Below are positions 41,641 to 52,305 of a stretch of 64,000 nt of DNA, piece after piece. Under the pieces are notes generated by a model. The model did no database searches. It was not told the origin of the DNA and saw only the letters and a program-made list of their open reading frames with translations. Position 1 is the first letter of the stretch; the number at the start of each line of letters is the position of its first letter. The stretch is from positions 25,467,151 through 25,531,150 of the forward strand of contig OZ022349.1 of NCBI GenBank assembly GCA_963989245.1, read 5' to 3'. Position numbers and translations under genes: made by a program. Source of the stretch: Nansenia antarctica. Lineage: Eukaryota; Chordata; Actinopteri; Argentiniformes; Microstomatidae.

Positions 41641-43408
41641 TTATTGGCAGCGATTATTGGCAGCCGCCAAATATGGCGGAGACGGTGTTACTTGTACCCG
41701 TGAGTCTTGTCCTGTTGTATGTGAAAGACATTGTCCATGTCTGTTTGTGAATGCATCCCATCTGTGCCTTCAGTATTTGTGTCCTTGTATACTTGTTTTT
41801 ATGTGGACAGAAATAAATGATTAAAATGTGTGAGAGAGAGAGAAACAAAAAGAGAGCGCTTTTGGCATCAGAAGGTTTTTGTAGGTAGCCTACTTCTCTA
41901 AAGAGCATTAGCTGCCAAGTCTCACGCAATCACCGTGAGACTCACGCATTTCAACCAGTTCTCACGCTCTCACGCCGCATCTCTATTTCTCACGGCGAGA
42001 AATAACAATTGATTGTTAAGTTGAAGCTTTCGCTCTATTGTTTTGGAAGGACAACGCAGGTGCATTCAAGTGTAAACTTTACGCACCTGCTCGAAAACTT
42101 TGTATCTATTGTTTGGAAGGACAACGCAAGTGGATCACAGAACGCGCTATATGACCATCGTTTCGTGAGTAGAACAAAGCTGAAATGCCCAAGCTCTGCT
42201 CTGCCCTGGGACAAATTGTTTGATACAATGTTTGATGTTTGATGGAAGCGCTTGTGAAGGGTTGATAACGTGGATGTCTGTCAAAGCCGACAATTGAATA
42301 ATTGGGGCGGGAAGGAATTCAAGCGCTTACGTACCTCAAGCGCTTACGTAAAAGCGCTGCTTTTCACCGTCAATATAAAACTGTCACGTTGTTCCATGCA
42401 ATAAAACAACATTACGGCTCTATCTATCTAAATAGAGGACTTGTGCGACGTAATGGACGTCGAAAGTAACACAAAACCGGACGAAGGTCCAATTCAAAAT
42501 GCAAATGAAACATTAACTAAATTAATTGGGACACGCAGAGGGAATCTGAGTGCTTTGACAAGAAAAATGAAGGAAATAAAAGCTCTGATGCAAGAGAATG
42601 ATGTTGAAAATGTTGTCAATCGTATGGATGTGTTCAATACAAATCTCAATGAATTCAAACGACTTCATAAATCAGTGCAAGTGCTTCACCCTGAGGAGGA
42701 GAAAGGGTACGACCAGACGGACTGGTATGAACCAAAAATTAAACGTTTTATGGAATTTCAACATGAACTTGATGTATGGATACAGGCTGCAATGGATGTT
42801 CAACCTAAACACACAACTGAATCTCTGCACCATGATACTGTTGGGCCTCATGACAGTGTCTCACACTGTTTTTTGTTTCTCTACTGTAACATAATCAGGT
42901 ACATTAATAATAATTATTAATAATGACAATTTACAATACAAATACAACAATTGGGGGTCCCTCAAAAAAAAATGTGGACAAAATCACCCACCAAGCCCTC
43001 ATTCTGACCCAGGAAAAACCCTGGTATGTACTGTATAACATGATAGCCATCTATGAGCAATGCACTGTATATAAGATGATGACCATGGGTCTTTCTGCTG
43101 CTGACCAAGGGGCTGAGTCCTGTTGATGGGGCCAATTTTTCTTTTAGAGTCTGTAGGCTACTGTATTTGTTTATTAAGATTTCATAAATATGATATATTG
43201 TCTGAATTGTTTTCTTGTTTTATAAAATGTAAATTATTTTCATTTCTTGTGCTGGTTTATTATGAACAACATGTAAAATTGCAGGAAACTAGCACAAATA
43301 ATTGGGTGGGAGAGAGGGGCTGCCGCTGCCAAAACGTGCACAGTTTTGGGTCGCTCCACCGCCAAAAAATCTCACTCCAAACTTTTGGTGAAACTTGGCA
43401 GCCCTGTT
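41184..43408. mobile_element. hAT-like element remnants, possibly two overlapping copies
   Basis: cagggtttttcct at 41184-41196 has its exact reverse complement at 43011-43023. A second pair, gctgccaagtctcacg near 41912 and cttggcagccctg at 43396-43408, suggests another element. Neither pair shows a matching 8-bp duplication. A (TG)n tract is at 41571-41638. Confidence 0.4.
42453..42920 (+). pseudogene. Gag-like N-terminal fragment (BEL/Pao DUF1759-like)
   Basis: The frame starts MDVESNTKPDEGPIQNANET and contains LTKLIGTRRGNLSALTRKMK, an acidic helical stretch with NEFKRLHKSVQ, and WYEPKIKRFMEFQHELDVWI. This pattern resembles the N-terminus of BEL/Pao-type gag proteins in fish. Upstream are a TATA-like aatataaaac (about 42373) and AATAAAA (about 42402), spaced as in an LTR. 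The rest of gag-pol is absent. It could also be a transposon-carried gene; moderate confidence. Confidence 0.45.
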
Positions 43409-43621
43409 AATCATGTAGATGTTCAGTAGATCAGTCAAAACTATCTTTTTGGGAGTTTACAAATATTAACAAACAAAAAAGTAACCCTACATTATGCTGG
43501 CTGGCTGTTGATGTCATAATGGGTGATCATAGTGGAGTTAGAGTCTTGGGTGTGCCAACATTCTGGAAGACAGGCAGTTGCAGAAAGATGCACCTTGGTA
43601 AGTACTGTATCCACTTGTCTT

Positions 43622-43627
<6 letters not shown>

Positions 43628-43676
<49 letters not shown>
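43628..43676. repeat. (TA)n microsatellite
   Basis: About 24 TA dinucleotides. Confidence 0.95.
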
Positions 43677-43680
<4 letters not shown>

Positions 43681-44762
43681 CATCTGTGACCAAGCCATTG
43701 ATTGGATGTTTTTGGGGAAAAAATACAATTCTATCTATTTTGACACTAAACAGAGAATATTCAAGTTGTTCTTTCGGTGTAAATTAACATTCCCAAGACC
43801 AAATAATTGGTAAACATGAGTTTCTCATGAGACTTTCCTTAACTTAGGTGGCTGATAAGGTTCAAATGGATAGCTATGTTTTCAGGTTATTTATTATCTG
43901 ATATGGCCCATACGCAACATTTAGTTTTACTTTGGGCTGACTAGGTAGGATAAGGAGAAGTTTGTATACTTGTTTGGTTACACATGAGTGGATTACTTGA
44001 ATACTCTTGTTGGCCTCTAATAGTATTTTTTCAACACTGAAAATGTTTATGTATGTAAAGCCTACTGAAGTTGTACTACATAAGCGTCTTTGAGTGTCTA
44101 GAAAAGGGCTATTTATATGTAATAATGTATTATTATTATTATTATTACAATGAATTTGAGGAACTTGTTGCAGTTATGACACTTCCTCCATCTTTTAGCA
44201 ATAATAACCATGTCATTTTGACAACCCAGAAAATTATAAATTGTGTTTACATTTTGCTGGGTTGTCATGGTAACATTAGGCTACATGTCAGAGTGACATC
44301 ATTGGAGGGTTCCAAGGGTGCATTGGGTGCAGGAAGGTCCTGACAGAGTGATGATGTCATAATGGGGTTGCCAGGTGATATTCTAGAAGGTGAGAGTAGA
44401 ACAACAGATGGTTTTAGCAGTTGGTACAGAGACACTGAAGAGGTTACGTGAGTACGATATCTTTGGATAATGATTATGTAACAGGTTGTAAATAGGCTAA
44501 CTAGTTTGGTGATGGTGAAATTCCTGCTAAAAATGTGAATGTTAGTCTCAGGAATGTGTTCAAACAGCGACATCTACTGGTAGTAGAACATCTATGAAGT
44601 GATAATTTATGCAGTAATAATTTATTACTGTAACTTAGTTGGCACTGTGTCTCGGATGTGATGCTGCTGTTGCTGCAGTGTGAACTATTGATGGGTATAT
44701 AGGCCCTAGACCTCATGGATTTAAAGATGTTTAAAAAATGGAGTCTGGGTGTGGCTGCGCGG

Positions 44763-44767
<5 letters not shown>
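43677..44767. other. Non-coding stretch
   Basis: No supported gene. The segment has an ATT microsatellite near 44129 and otherwise ordinary AT-rich sequence. Confidence 0.4.

Positions 44768-44825
<58 letters not shown>
44768..44825. repeat. (TG)n microsatellite
   Basis: About 28 TG dinucleotides. The flanking motif tctgg(g/a)tg(t/c)ggctgcgcggg occurs on both sides (44744 and 44835). Confidence 0.93.
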
Positions 44826-44827
<2 letters not shown>

Positions 44828-44897
44828 GCGGGGGTCTGGATGCGGCTGCGCGGGTGTGTGTGCGCGCGAGCGCTGACTCCGCTGAGTGTCAAAGTCT

Positions 44898-45170
44898 AGC
44901 TCGTTTATTGTTTGAAAGTGATCCAAAGTGTCAATGCCAACAGAGATTCTTATATATTTTTTGAAGGTAGAAATACGAAAAGGATCATGGTTTTTTGGCA
45001 CGTTGCTCCTGCAACTGATGCTTCAATCACAATGTCACGCAATATCAACGTCAGTCACTTTGGAAGTTCAAACAGCCTCACAGTCATCCATGAACTCATA
45101 GGGGACAAGTCATTCTATAATAATTATATATAAATATAAAATACGTCATTTCACATTCTCTTCCATGTTC
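44898..45170 (+). repeat. Upstream duplicated segment, copy 1
   Basis: ctcgtttattgtttgaaagt ... cacagtcatccatgaactca ... aaatacgtcatttcacattc. A close copy is at 45731-46056. The first copy ends just before the ATG of the 127-nt exon and the second just before the coiled-coil exon, so an upstream segment has been duplicated within this gene. Confidence 0.82.
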
Positions 45171-45194
45171 AGATGTTTGTAGAAAGTTATAGAA

Positions 45195-45319
45195 ATGCCA
45201 AATAAGAAGAAGAACCAGGGAGATGACTTCAATGTCCAGTCTGCTTGGCAGCTTGAAAAGGAGTTTCCCGATGACGACATCACCTTAACCGAATCTCTGG
45301 TCCACAGAGCAGAACCCAG

Positions 45320-45359
<40 letters not shown>

Positions 45360-45406
45360 GTGCATGCGTGTGCGTGTACGTGTGCGCGTGCGCATGCGTG
45401 TGCATA

Positions 45407-45456
<50 letters not shown>

Positions 45457-48400
45457 CTGAGTAGAGATCAACGTGAGTCTTGTGTGTAAATTACCGGAGA
45501 GTCTTGAATTACAGATTTGCGCTTTAAAAATGTGCCTTGACAAGTAAAAGTCTATGGGCTTGACGGCCCGCCTGTATTAATAGAGTGTTTTAACTTTTTA
45601 GGTTAAATTATTCACTTTAATTGGTCCCAGAAGGCCTTGCGGCAAGACGTCATAGAAGTTGACAGTTTAGTTTGTTGGTTTTTGAGAAATGCAAATTGTA
45701 ACGTCCAGAATTAAAGTGAACATCCAATAACTCGTTTATTGTTTGAAAGTGCTCAAAAGTGTAATAATACTTAATTAATTAATATAAAGAAGCTTTTGCT
45801 TTATAACCCGACGTCCTAGCCATCATTTAGGAAGGTAGAAATACAACAAGGATACAGATTTTTGGCACGTTGGCACGTTACTTACTTACTTACTTACTTA
45901 CAACTGATGCTTCGATCACAATGTCGCGCAATATCTATACGTCAGTCACTTTTGAAGTTCAAACAGCCTCACAGTCATCCATGAACTCATAGGGGACAAG
46001 TCATTCTATAATAATAATATATAAATATAAAATACGTAATTTCATATTCTCTTCCTTCCGTTTCTTATATTGTAGTCATGAGCAGGAGCGCTCAGAGGAA
46101 GCTGGAGGAGGAGAAGGAGAAATGGAGGGCCGTGGTGAAGGCCAAGTGGAGGGCCGTGGCCAAGGACTCTGAGCTGGAGGCCAAGGACTCTGAGCTGGAG
46201 GCCAAGGACTCTGAGCTGGAGGCGGAGAAGGCCAGCAGCGCTCTGGCAAAGGCGGAGTTGGAGAGAGCGAGGGAGGAGGTGGAGGAGGGCCGACAGAGAG
46301 AGAAAGGCCTCCTCCAAAAGCTCCACGATATGGAGCAAGAAAAGGGGAGCCTCGTCTGTGACAACTCCGACCTGGAGAAGGAGAGGAGCCAGGCCCTCGC
46401 TGCCCAGCGAGAGACTGAGGGGAGCCTGGCCGGGGTCACGGCGACCCTCCTGGAGACCGCCAACGCCACCAGGGAGGCAGAGGACCACATCAAGGCCCTG
46501 CAGAAAGAGGCCCTGGAGGACAAGCTGGCGGCAGCTGAGAAGGCTCAGGTGCTTGACAGGGAGGTGGAGAAAAGCAGACAGAGAGAGAGAGACCTCAAAA
46601 GAAAAGTCCATGTTATGGAGCAGGAGAAGAGGAGTCTTGTCTTGAGCAGAAGAGGAGTCTTGAAGGAGAGGAGCCAGGCCCTCGCTGCCCAGCGAGAGAC
46701 TGCGGGGAGCCTGGCCGGGGTCAAGGCGACCCTCCTGGAGACCGCCAACGCCACCAGGGAGGCAGAGGACCACATCAAGGCCCTGCAGAAAGAGGCCCTG
46801 GAGGACAAGCTGGCGGCAGCTGAGAAGGCTCAGGTGCTTGACAGGGAGGTGGAGGAAAGCAGACAGAGAGAGAGAGACCTCAAAAGAAAAGTCCATGTTA
46901 TGGAGCAGGAGAAGAGGAGTCTTGTCTGTGACAACTCCGACCTGGAGAAGGAGAGGAGCCAGGCCCTCGCTGCCCAGCGAGAGACTGAGGGGAGCCTGGC
47001 CGGGGTCACCTCCACAGCCTCGGTCACACAGCCTCAGAGGGATGCTAGTGGGAAGAAGAAGAAAGGGAAATTCAGGAAATTCTGTTCAATGGTGAAGCGC
47101 AAGGTAAAACAGAAATATACAGTGAATTTATAAGAGAGCCACATTCCACATAATTTCACATTAAGGAAATGTAATGTAAAGGTAAAGTCTTTTATCGTAA
47201 AACAACAAACAAGCTATGCATTGTTGTTGTAGGAATACTGGGGTTTTAAGAGATATGTTCTGTCATTGATTCTTCTTCTGTAACAACTGATATAGTGCAA
47301 GAGGACCAACCAGGCTGGTGTCCAGCCTCCAGCCCCAGGACAGGAGGACATCGAGGTTGCCCACGACGATGGACACAGCAGAGGTAAGTCAACATGTAGA
47401 ACACATAGACCTAGGACATACTAACCAGACGCCTGATCCTGGATGTCCTATTATAAGGACGGTTATTCAGGAGGACTCAGTGCAGGACCCAAATGGTACA
47501 GGCAACGCCCAACCCTATCTAGTTTCACCCCTCTATATAACGAAGAAGTTTGAACACACTGCACCAATCCTGAGATTGCCGAACGTTGGCGCTATCTGGC
47601 GAACGAGCCCGCGTTCATACCAGTGTATCGTTCGCCGGACAGCGCCAACGTTCGGAGGTTTCCGAATGCGAACGCGAACCGGCACGGTTCTTTGCCGGTG
47701 TGAAAGCCCTATCAGAGAATTGAATTCAAAGTACTCCTAATTGTATACAAATCACAAAATGGTCTTGGTAGACTAATCAGCTAATCATTCCAAGAGTGAA
47801 AACAAAACACGGTGCAGCAGCTTTTAGTCACTCTGCCGCATGCTCCTGGAACTCCCTGAAGAAATCAAACAGGCCCCTAAAAATATTTAAATCTAAGCTA
47901 AAAAAATGTTTTGCAACAGTAATGGTTAAACACTAACACTTCGATCTATGTCTTTTCATCCATTATCTATTATCTTATTAATTATCTTGTTAAATGTTTA
48001 TCCATATATATATATTCTTGTAATTTAAAACATATGTTACGGTACATGTGGGAATACGGTACATGTGGGAAAACTAGGGTTAGGGTTAGGTGCTAGGGTG
48101 CTAGGGTTAAGGTTAGGATTAGGGTTAGGGGTAGGGTTAGGGTTAGGGTTAGAATTAGGGTTCGACATGCCAGCATGTACCAAGTCACCCTAGCACCTAA
48201 CCCTAACCCTAGTTTTCCCACATGTACCGTATTCCCACATGTACCGTAACACATATATATATTTTCTTACTATCCTCCTCTTGGTATTGTTCAATGCTGT
48301 ATGTAAAGCACTTTGAATTGCCTCTATTGTATGAAATGTGCTACAAATAAACTCACCTCGCCTTGCCTATGTGACACCAGATATGAGGGTATCACATGTC

Positions 48401-49140
48401 TTGCCAAACTTTGGCATGGAGGATTATGGCCTCTTGGTGCGAGGGATCTGCACCAAACTGCTGGTGAATATATTTCCCGCCATATCTGCGAGAGACCTGA
48501 ATGAGAAGAGCATACGCGTCACAGAATCGGTCCTCTCAGACTTCTGCGCAGCGTCACGCATCCCACGGACTCAGGAATACCCTCGGGGTCTGGACATCTA
48601 CAAGATCTACATGGATGTTCACAAGGAGCTTGTGCAACAGTTCGGTGGTGAGGAAGGCCTCAAGATGGCGGCTGAGTCCAAATATCCAGCAATTGTCAAT
48701 GTTTTGGAGACGTCATTGACGACGGAGCTTCTTGGTGCGTGTGGTGCAGCACAGGCAGCCAAGAAAGGAAAGAAGGGAAAACTATTCTCTCGCTGGAAGG
48801 TATATTACACATACTGAATCTATATCTTTCAAAATGTTAATTGATAACACTACCTTGTCTTTAACTAATTGATACAGAATTACACATTTATATTCATATG
48901 TGTAGTATTTTAGTTTGTATAATTGCATTGCTTTATTGGGATTGATAAGCTGCAACAGGTATGGCATTTCCATTTGCACCTTTTCTCAACATTCAGGGCT
49001 CCAAGAAAATAGACGGCAGTCCTCCGAAATCGATGAAGAGCAAACCTCAAAGCTCTTCCCGGCCTGTATCCTCCACAGCAGTGGTCTTCAACCGGGGGTC
49101 CGCAGAGGTACTGCAGGAGGTCTGCCAATTTCTGTCATAA
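45195..49140 (+). CDS. Unrecognised coiled-coil gene with basic tails
   Basis: Five exons join in phase. 45195-45321 starts MPNKKKNQGDDFNVQSAWQL. 46076-47103 is a long coiled coil. 47296-47383 encodes CKRTNQAGVQPPAPGQEDIE. 48381-48799 encodes a globular-looking part (MRVSHVLPNFGMEDYGLLVR ... KKGKKGKLFSRWK). 48997-49140 encodes GSKKIDGSPPKSMKSKPQSS and then a transposon-derived end. The coiled coil has three KDSELEA heptads near its start and two near-identical units of about 100 residues (SLAGV-A-TLLETANATREAED ... RDLKRKVHVMEQEKRSLV). Lys-rich stretches close three exons (GKKKKGKFRKFCSMVKRK). Family and role unknown. A spliced structural or scaffold protein is plausible; the intact frame across repeats argues for selection or youth. 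Confidence 0.65.
45322..45458. repeat. (TG)n compound microsatellite at a splice donor
   Basis: TG/CG-rich tract that begins at the GT donor of the first exon, so the donor itself (AGAG|GTGTGTGT) is part of the repeat. Confidence 0.9.
45731..46056 (+). repeat. Upstream duplicated segment, copy 2
   Basis: Second copy of the 44898-45170 sequence, with a ~45-bp insertion (ataatacttaattaattaat region) and a (TTAC)n tract. It lies directly before the splice acceptor of the coiled-coil exon. Confidence 0.82.
47137..47440 (+). repeat. Duplicated exon-intron block, copy 1
   Basis: gccacattccacataatttc ... through the CKRTNQAGVQ exon to gacctaggacatactaacca. It recurs at 49462-49970, where the copy is interrupted by a LINE-tail insertion (about 49585-49748). 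Confidence 0.85.
47570..47710. repeat. Inverted repeat, DNA-element-like
   Basis: ccgaacgttggcgctatctg (about 47579) pairs with the reverse strand of the region around 47631-47658 (cgttcgccggacagcgccaa), giving arms of about 28 bp with few mismatches. Confidence 0.65.
47730..48355 (+). pseudogene. Rex1-like LINE 3' end, split by a telomere-like MITE
   Basis: Coding remnants read LIIPRVKTKHGAAAFSHSAA, CSWNSLKKSNRPLKIFKSKL, the C-terminal tail of Rex1/Babar-type ORFs. The 3' UTR stem-loop tail (taaagcactttgaattgcct, gaaatgtgctacaaataaac) is at 48302-48355. Between them a 226-bp inverted-repeat element is inserted at 48031-48256. Confidence 0.6.
48031..48256. mobile_element. Inverted-repeat element with TTAGGG-like interior, copy 1
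   Basis: The ends atgttacggtacatgtggga and its reverse complement enclose tacggtacatgtgggaaaac plus gggttagggttaggtgctag on one side and the complementary ccctagcacctaaccctaac on the other. A second copy of the family is at 50940-51275. No coding sequence. The TTAGGG units are part of the element, not a chromosome end. Confidence 0.82.
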
Positions 49141-49461
49141 TAATTGACAACTTTCACCAAAATAATCAGTGAGAATTAAAAAATATAACAAAAATGATAT
49201 TGAGTAAGGTACAAGAATTAATAGGCAATAATAAGCTACGTTTGACAAAAACAATTTACAAAATAAATGATGCCCATGATTCTAGAGTCTAACATAACGT
49301 CAGCTGGAGAAAAAAAACACCTGTCTAGCAAGCTAGGTGTTGGCTAAAACGCTGCAGTTCGGTCTTCATTGCGAAATTAACGTTAATTAATAACTAGCAT
49401 AACGTTTCTAATTTAGTTACTAGTTTGATAATAACAAACCCGCCTCTTTGCTTCTCTATGC
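49080..49461 (+). mobile_element. Truncated hAT of the 939-2253 family
   Basis: Starts with the hAT terminus cagtggtcttcaaccggggg and matches, in reverse orientation, about 380 bp of the element at 1860-2253 (shared cttgctagacaggtgt, ctgcagttcggtcttcattg and aacccgcctctttgcttctc segments). The other end is missing. It is fused in frame to the last exon of the coiled-coil gene. Confidence 0.87.
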
Positions 49462-49990
49462 GCCACATTCCACATAATTTCACATTAAGGAAGTGTAATG
49501 TAAAGGTAAAGTCTTACCAGTTTATCATAAAACAGCAGACAAGCTATGCATTGTTGTTGTAGGAATAATGGGGTTTTAAGAGATTTGATTGATTGATTGA
49601 TTGAAAACTTTATTAGAAGATTTGCAGAAGTAGGTACATGAAAGTACATATTACATACATGGTCAACTAACAGGATAAAAACCCAAGAAAGCCACTGGCT
49701 TATTTCAATTGGGGTCCTTGATTCTCAATTCATCGTTCAATTCTCAGATATGTTCTGTCATTGATTCTTCTTCTGTAACAACTGATATAGTGCAAGAGGA
49801 CCAACCAGGTTGGTGTCCAGCCTCCAGCCCCAGGACCGGAGGACATCAATGATGGTGTCCAGCCTCCAGCCCCAGGACAGGAGGGCATCGAGGTTGCCCA
49901 CGACGATGGACACAGCAGAGGTAAGTCAACATGTAGAACACATAGACCTAGGACATACTAACCAAACGAATGAAGTATTCTATTCTGTAG
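49462..49990 (+). repeat. Duplicated exon-intron block, copy 2
   Basis: Second copy of 47137-47440, with a LINE-tail insertion (ttgattgattgattgaaaac ... gattctcaattcatcg) at about 49585-49748 that is absent from the first copy. The insertion therefore postdates the duplication. Confidence 0.83.
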
Positions 49991-50191
49991 CTATAGGCCT
50001 GGTGAAGCTCATATGAACTCTCTCTCCTCTCTCTAGCGGCCAGCCCAGTGACAGCTGAGACGCCGCCTTGTGAGGAGAGCGGAGCTTCAAAGAAACAGAA
50101 GCGTTCCCGCCTCCAGAGGATGCTCACATCTGTGAAGAGCCTTGGGCTGCTGAGCTGCGGTCCAGGCAGACGGCCTCCGTCCCCCCAGTAA
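49791..50191 (+). CDS. Duplicated 3' exons of the coiled-coil gene
   Basis: Exon 49791-49920 encodes CKRTNQVGVQPPAPGPEDIN with an internal second copy of GVQPPAPGQE, and splices in phase to 50039-50191: AASPVTAETPPCEESGASKK, then QKRSRLQRMLTSVKSLGLLS and a stop at 50191. Its phase 0 start can also accept the 48799 donor, so it offers an alternative C-terminus that bypasses the transposon-derived end. Like the other tails it is proline-rich, then Lys/Arg-rich. Confidence 0.6.
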
Positions 50192-50197
50192 CCGTCT

Positions 50198-50406
50198 TCA
50201 CGACGATGGACACAGCAGAGGTAAGTCAACACATAGAACACATAGACCAAGGACATACTAACTAAACTAATAAAGTATTCTATTCTGTAGCTATAGGCCT
50301 GGTGAAGCTCATATGAACTCTCTCTCCTGTCTCTAGCGCCCGTCCTCCAGAGGACGCTCACAACTGCAAACAGCCTTGGCCGGAGCTGCTGCCCACCGTG
50401 AATAAA
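50198..50406 (+). CDS. Third, short copy of the terminal exon pair
   Basis: cacgacgatggacacagcag|ag plus the intron (gtaagtcaacacatagaaca ... ctgtctctag) is a further copy of 49898-50038. The exon after it (50336-50397) encodes APVLQRTLTTANSLGRSCCP and stops. AATAAA at 50401-50406 would end the transcript. No start of its own is seen; it looks like the original or alternative last exon. Confidence 0.45.
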
Positions 50407-50939
50407 AAATAATTTGGGTTGCATTCCTTTTGCTTGTGCATTTTTCATATCTTATGAACTTGTTATGCTGAAGATTGTGTAACTAGATAAGTGATCTTAA
50501 ATATCATAGCTAGAAGCAACTGCGATTACAGCAACAAATATAGTAGCTAAGCATGTTTACAGCTATGCGTGAGGCAATATCCCAATAGAAATGTAATCAT
50601 AACAAGAATCATATACAAGAATCATATACAAGAATCATAACAAGAATCATGTACAAGACATATAATGAATCATTAGAAATATGCATGAGCTAGAAATGGT
50701 AGGCCTACTGAAGAAAGATGGTCATCCATTCTCCCTCCCTCCCTCCCTCCCTGGCTCTTGCTGTCTCTCTCTCTGGTGTGCCGACACCATCCTGCTCTCT
50801 CTCCTTCTCTCCCTCTCTATCCTCCTCTCTCCCTCTTTTGCTGTCAACCAAAAGGCAAACATAACGGTGCCGCATCAATATGCCGACGGACCGTTGTGCC
50901 GACAGCCCTCCCTGCATGTGAATGCTCTCCGCTTCTCTG

Positions 50940-51275
50940 TTACGGTACATGTGGGAAAACTAGGGTTAGGGTTAGGTGCTACGTCGACTTGGTACATGGA
51001 ATGGAATGGAATGGACTTTATTTGTCATTGCTACAGTACAGGTACCAAATAACGAAATTTAGGAGGGGTGGCTCCCCTGGTGTTAGGAAAGGAAAAGAAA
51101 CCCTAATCCTATCCCTAACCCTAACCCTACCCCTAACCCCAACCCTACCCCTAACCCTAACCCCAACCCTAACCTTAACCGTAGCACCCTAGCACCTAAC
51201 CCTAACCCTAACCCTAACCTTAACCGTAGCACCCTAGCACCTAACCCTAACCCTAGTTTTCCCACATGTACCGTC
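50940..51275. mobile_element. Inverted-repeat element with TTAGGG-like interior, copy 2
   Basis: Left end tacggtacatgtgggaaaac with gggttagggttaggtgctac; right end ctaaccctaaccctagtttt plus cccacatgtaccgt. The interior holds several TAACCC-like repeats and, near 50985-51085, a foreign LINE-tail-like piece (tggactttatttgtcattgc). Confidence 0.8.
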
Positions 51276-51723
51276 TTGTCAGCTCTCGCAGAAATCCGCT
51301 AATAAACTGTCGGCATCGTGGTCCGTCGGCACAGCGGGTGGCCCCCAACATAACAACCAGAGTATTTATAATCTAATAAGAGGTATAAATTGATCCTTCA
51401 ATCCACTGTCCATGTACTGTAAATATGCCATTATGGTATTACCATGAAACCCAAACCTAGCAGAATAAGAAAGATTGTATATCTACTTTAAGTAAAATAA
51501 TAAAGTGCAGCCAGTTAGCTCTTTAGCTGGCAAGTGTGCAGCAGACTAGCTCATCTAATCACCTCTGAGCTAGCTAGTTAGAACAGGAGACGAAAGGAGA
51601 CCAGAGGGAGAGAGAGGCAGAGAGAGAGAGAGAGAGTACCCGTTCCCAGAGTCCCGTCTGTCTGAGCTCCCCCCCCCTCCCCGGGTGGCACCCACCCCCC
51701 CCCCCCACCTGCCCTCCTCCATC

Positions 51724-51886
51724 ATGACCACCAGAGGAAGCAGTCGCCCCAACGGCACGCTGCCCCAGACCAAGATCTGCCAGTTCAAACTCGTGCTTCT
51801 GGGGGACATGGCTGTGGGCAAGTCCAGCTTGGTTCTGCGCTTCGTCAAGGGCCAGTTCGACGAGTTCCAGGAGACCACCATCGGAG
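51724..51886 (+). CDS. rab5: Rab5-type small GTPase, first coding exon
   Basis: The exon encodes MTTRGSSRPNGTLPQTKICQ, then FKLVLLGDMAVGKSSLVLRF and VKGQFDEFQETTIG before a GT donor in phase 1. G-D-M-A-V-G-K-S-S is the P-loop that binds GTP phosphates; FQETTIG leads into switch I. Length, the N-terminal RPNG-KICQFKL pattern and the exon break after TIG all fit Rab5, closest to the Rab5B type by eye. Rab5 controls early-endosome fusion. No further rab5 exon (WDTAGQE, NKxD, C-terminal Cys pair) is recognisable before dydc and mat1a, so this may be an isolated exon copy or an assembly fragment. Confidence 0.85.
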
Positions 51887-51904
51887 GTAAGGGGGAGGAG
51901 GGGT

Positions 51905-52060
51905 TTGGTTTGGTTTGGTTATTTGGATCCACTATTAGATACAGCAAATATGCAGTAGCTATTCTTCCTGGGGTCCTCATACCATACTTTCAAACAATTT
52001 TTCATCTTAAACACTTAAATACAGACAATACACTTCCATAACATTCGTACATACATACAT
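51905..52060 (-). repeat. LINE 3'-tail fragment
   Basis: The minus strand reads aggaccccaggaagaatagc ... gtggatccaaataaccaaac, the same kind of tail as 34730-34800. It lies just downstream of the rab5 exon. Confidence 0.6.
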
Positions 52061-52149
52061 TAGCTCTATTATTTACATTTAACCACTACGCCAGCCAGAC
52101 CGCTGTGATGACAGCAATGCAAGTTGAGACAATTACTTCTTTTTTTTTA

Positions 52150-52305
52150 CACTATTTTCTTTATTGATCTATCGATCTATCTATCACACTTTCAAAATAT
52201 CAAGTTATCTATCACACAATCAAACTATCTATCGATCGATCACACTTTCAAAATATCAAATTATCTATCTTTCACACAGTCAACCTATCCATCTATCTAT
52301 CTCGT
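52150..52305. repeat. Degenerate ATCTATC/CACACTTTC tandem repeat
   Basis: ctatctatcacactttcaaa and atatcaagttatctatcaca units repeated three to four times. Confidence 0.75.

Noticed and set aside
46042..46896. Minus-strand frame of 284 codons opposite the coiled-coil exon
   Set aside because: Antisense shadow of a strongly biased Glu/Lys/Arg-rich exon; repeats mirror those of the plus strand.
48060..48240. Chromosome end or telomere fusion
   Set aside because: TTAGGG-like units are imperfect, occur in both orientations, and are enclosed by the inverted ends of a small element that recurs at 50.9 kb.
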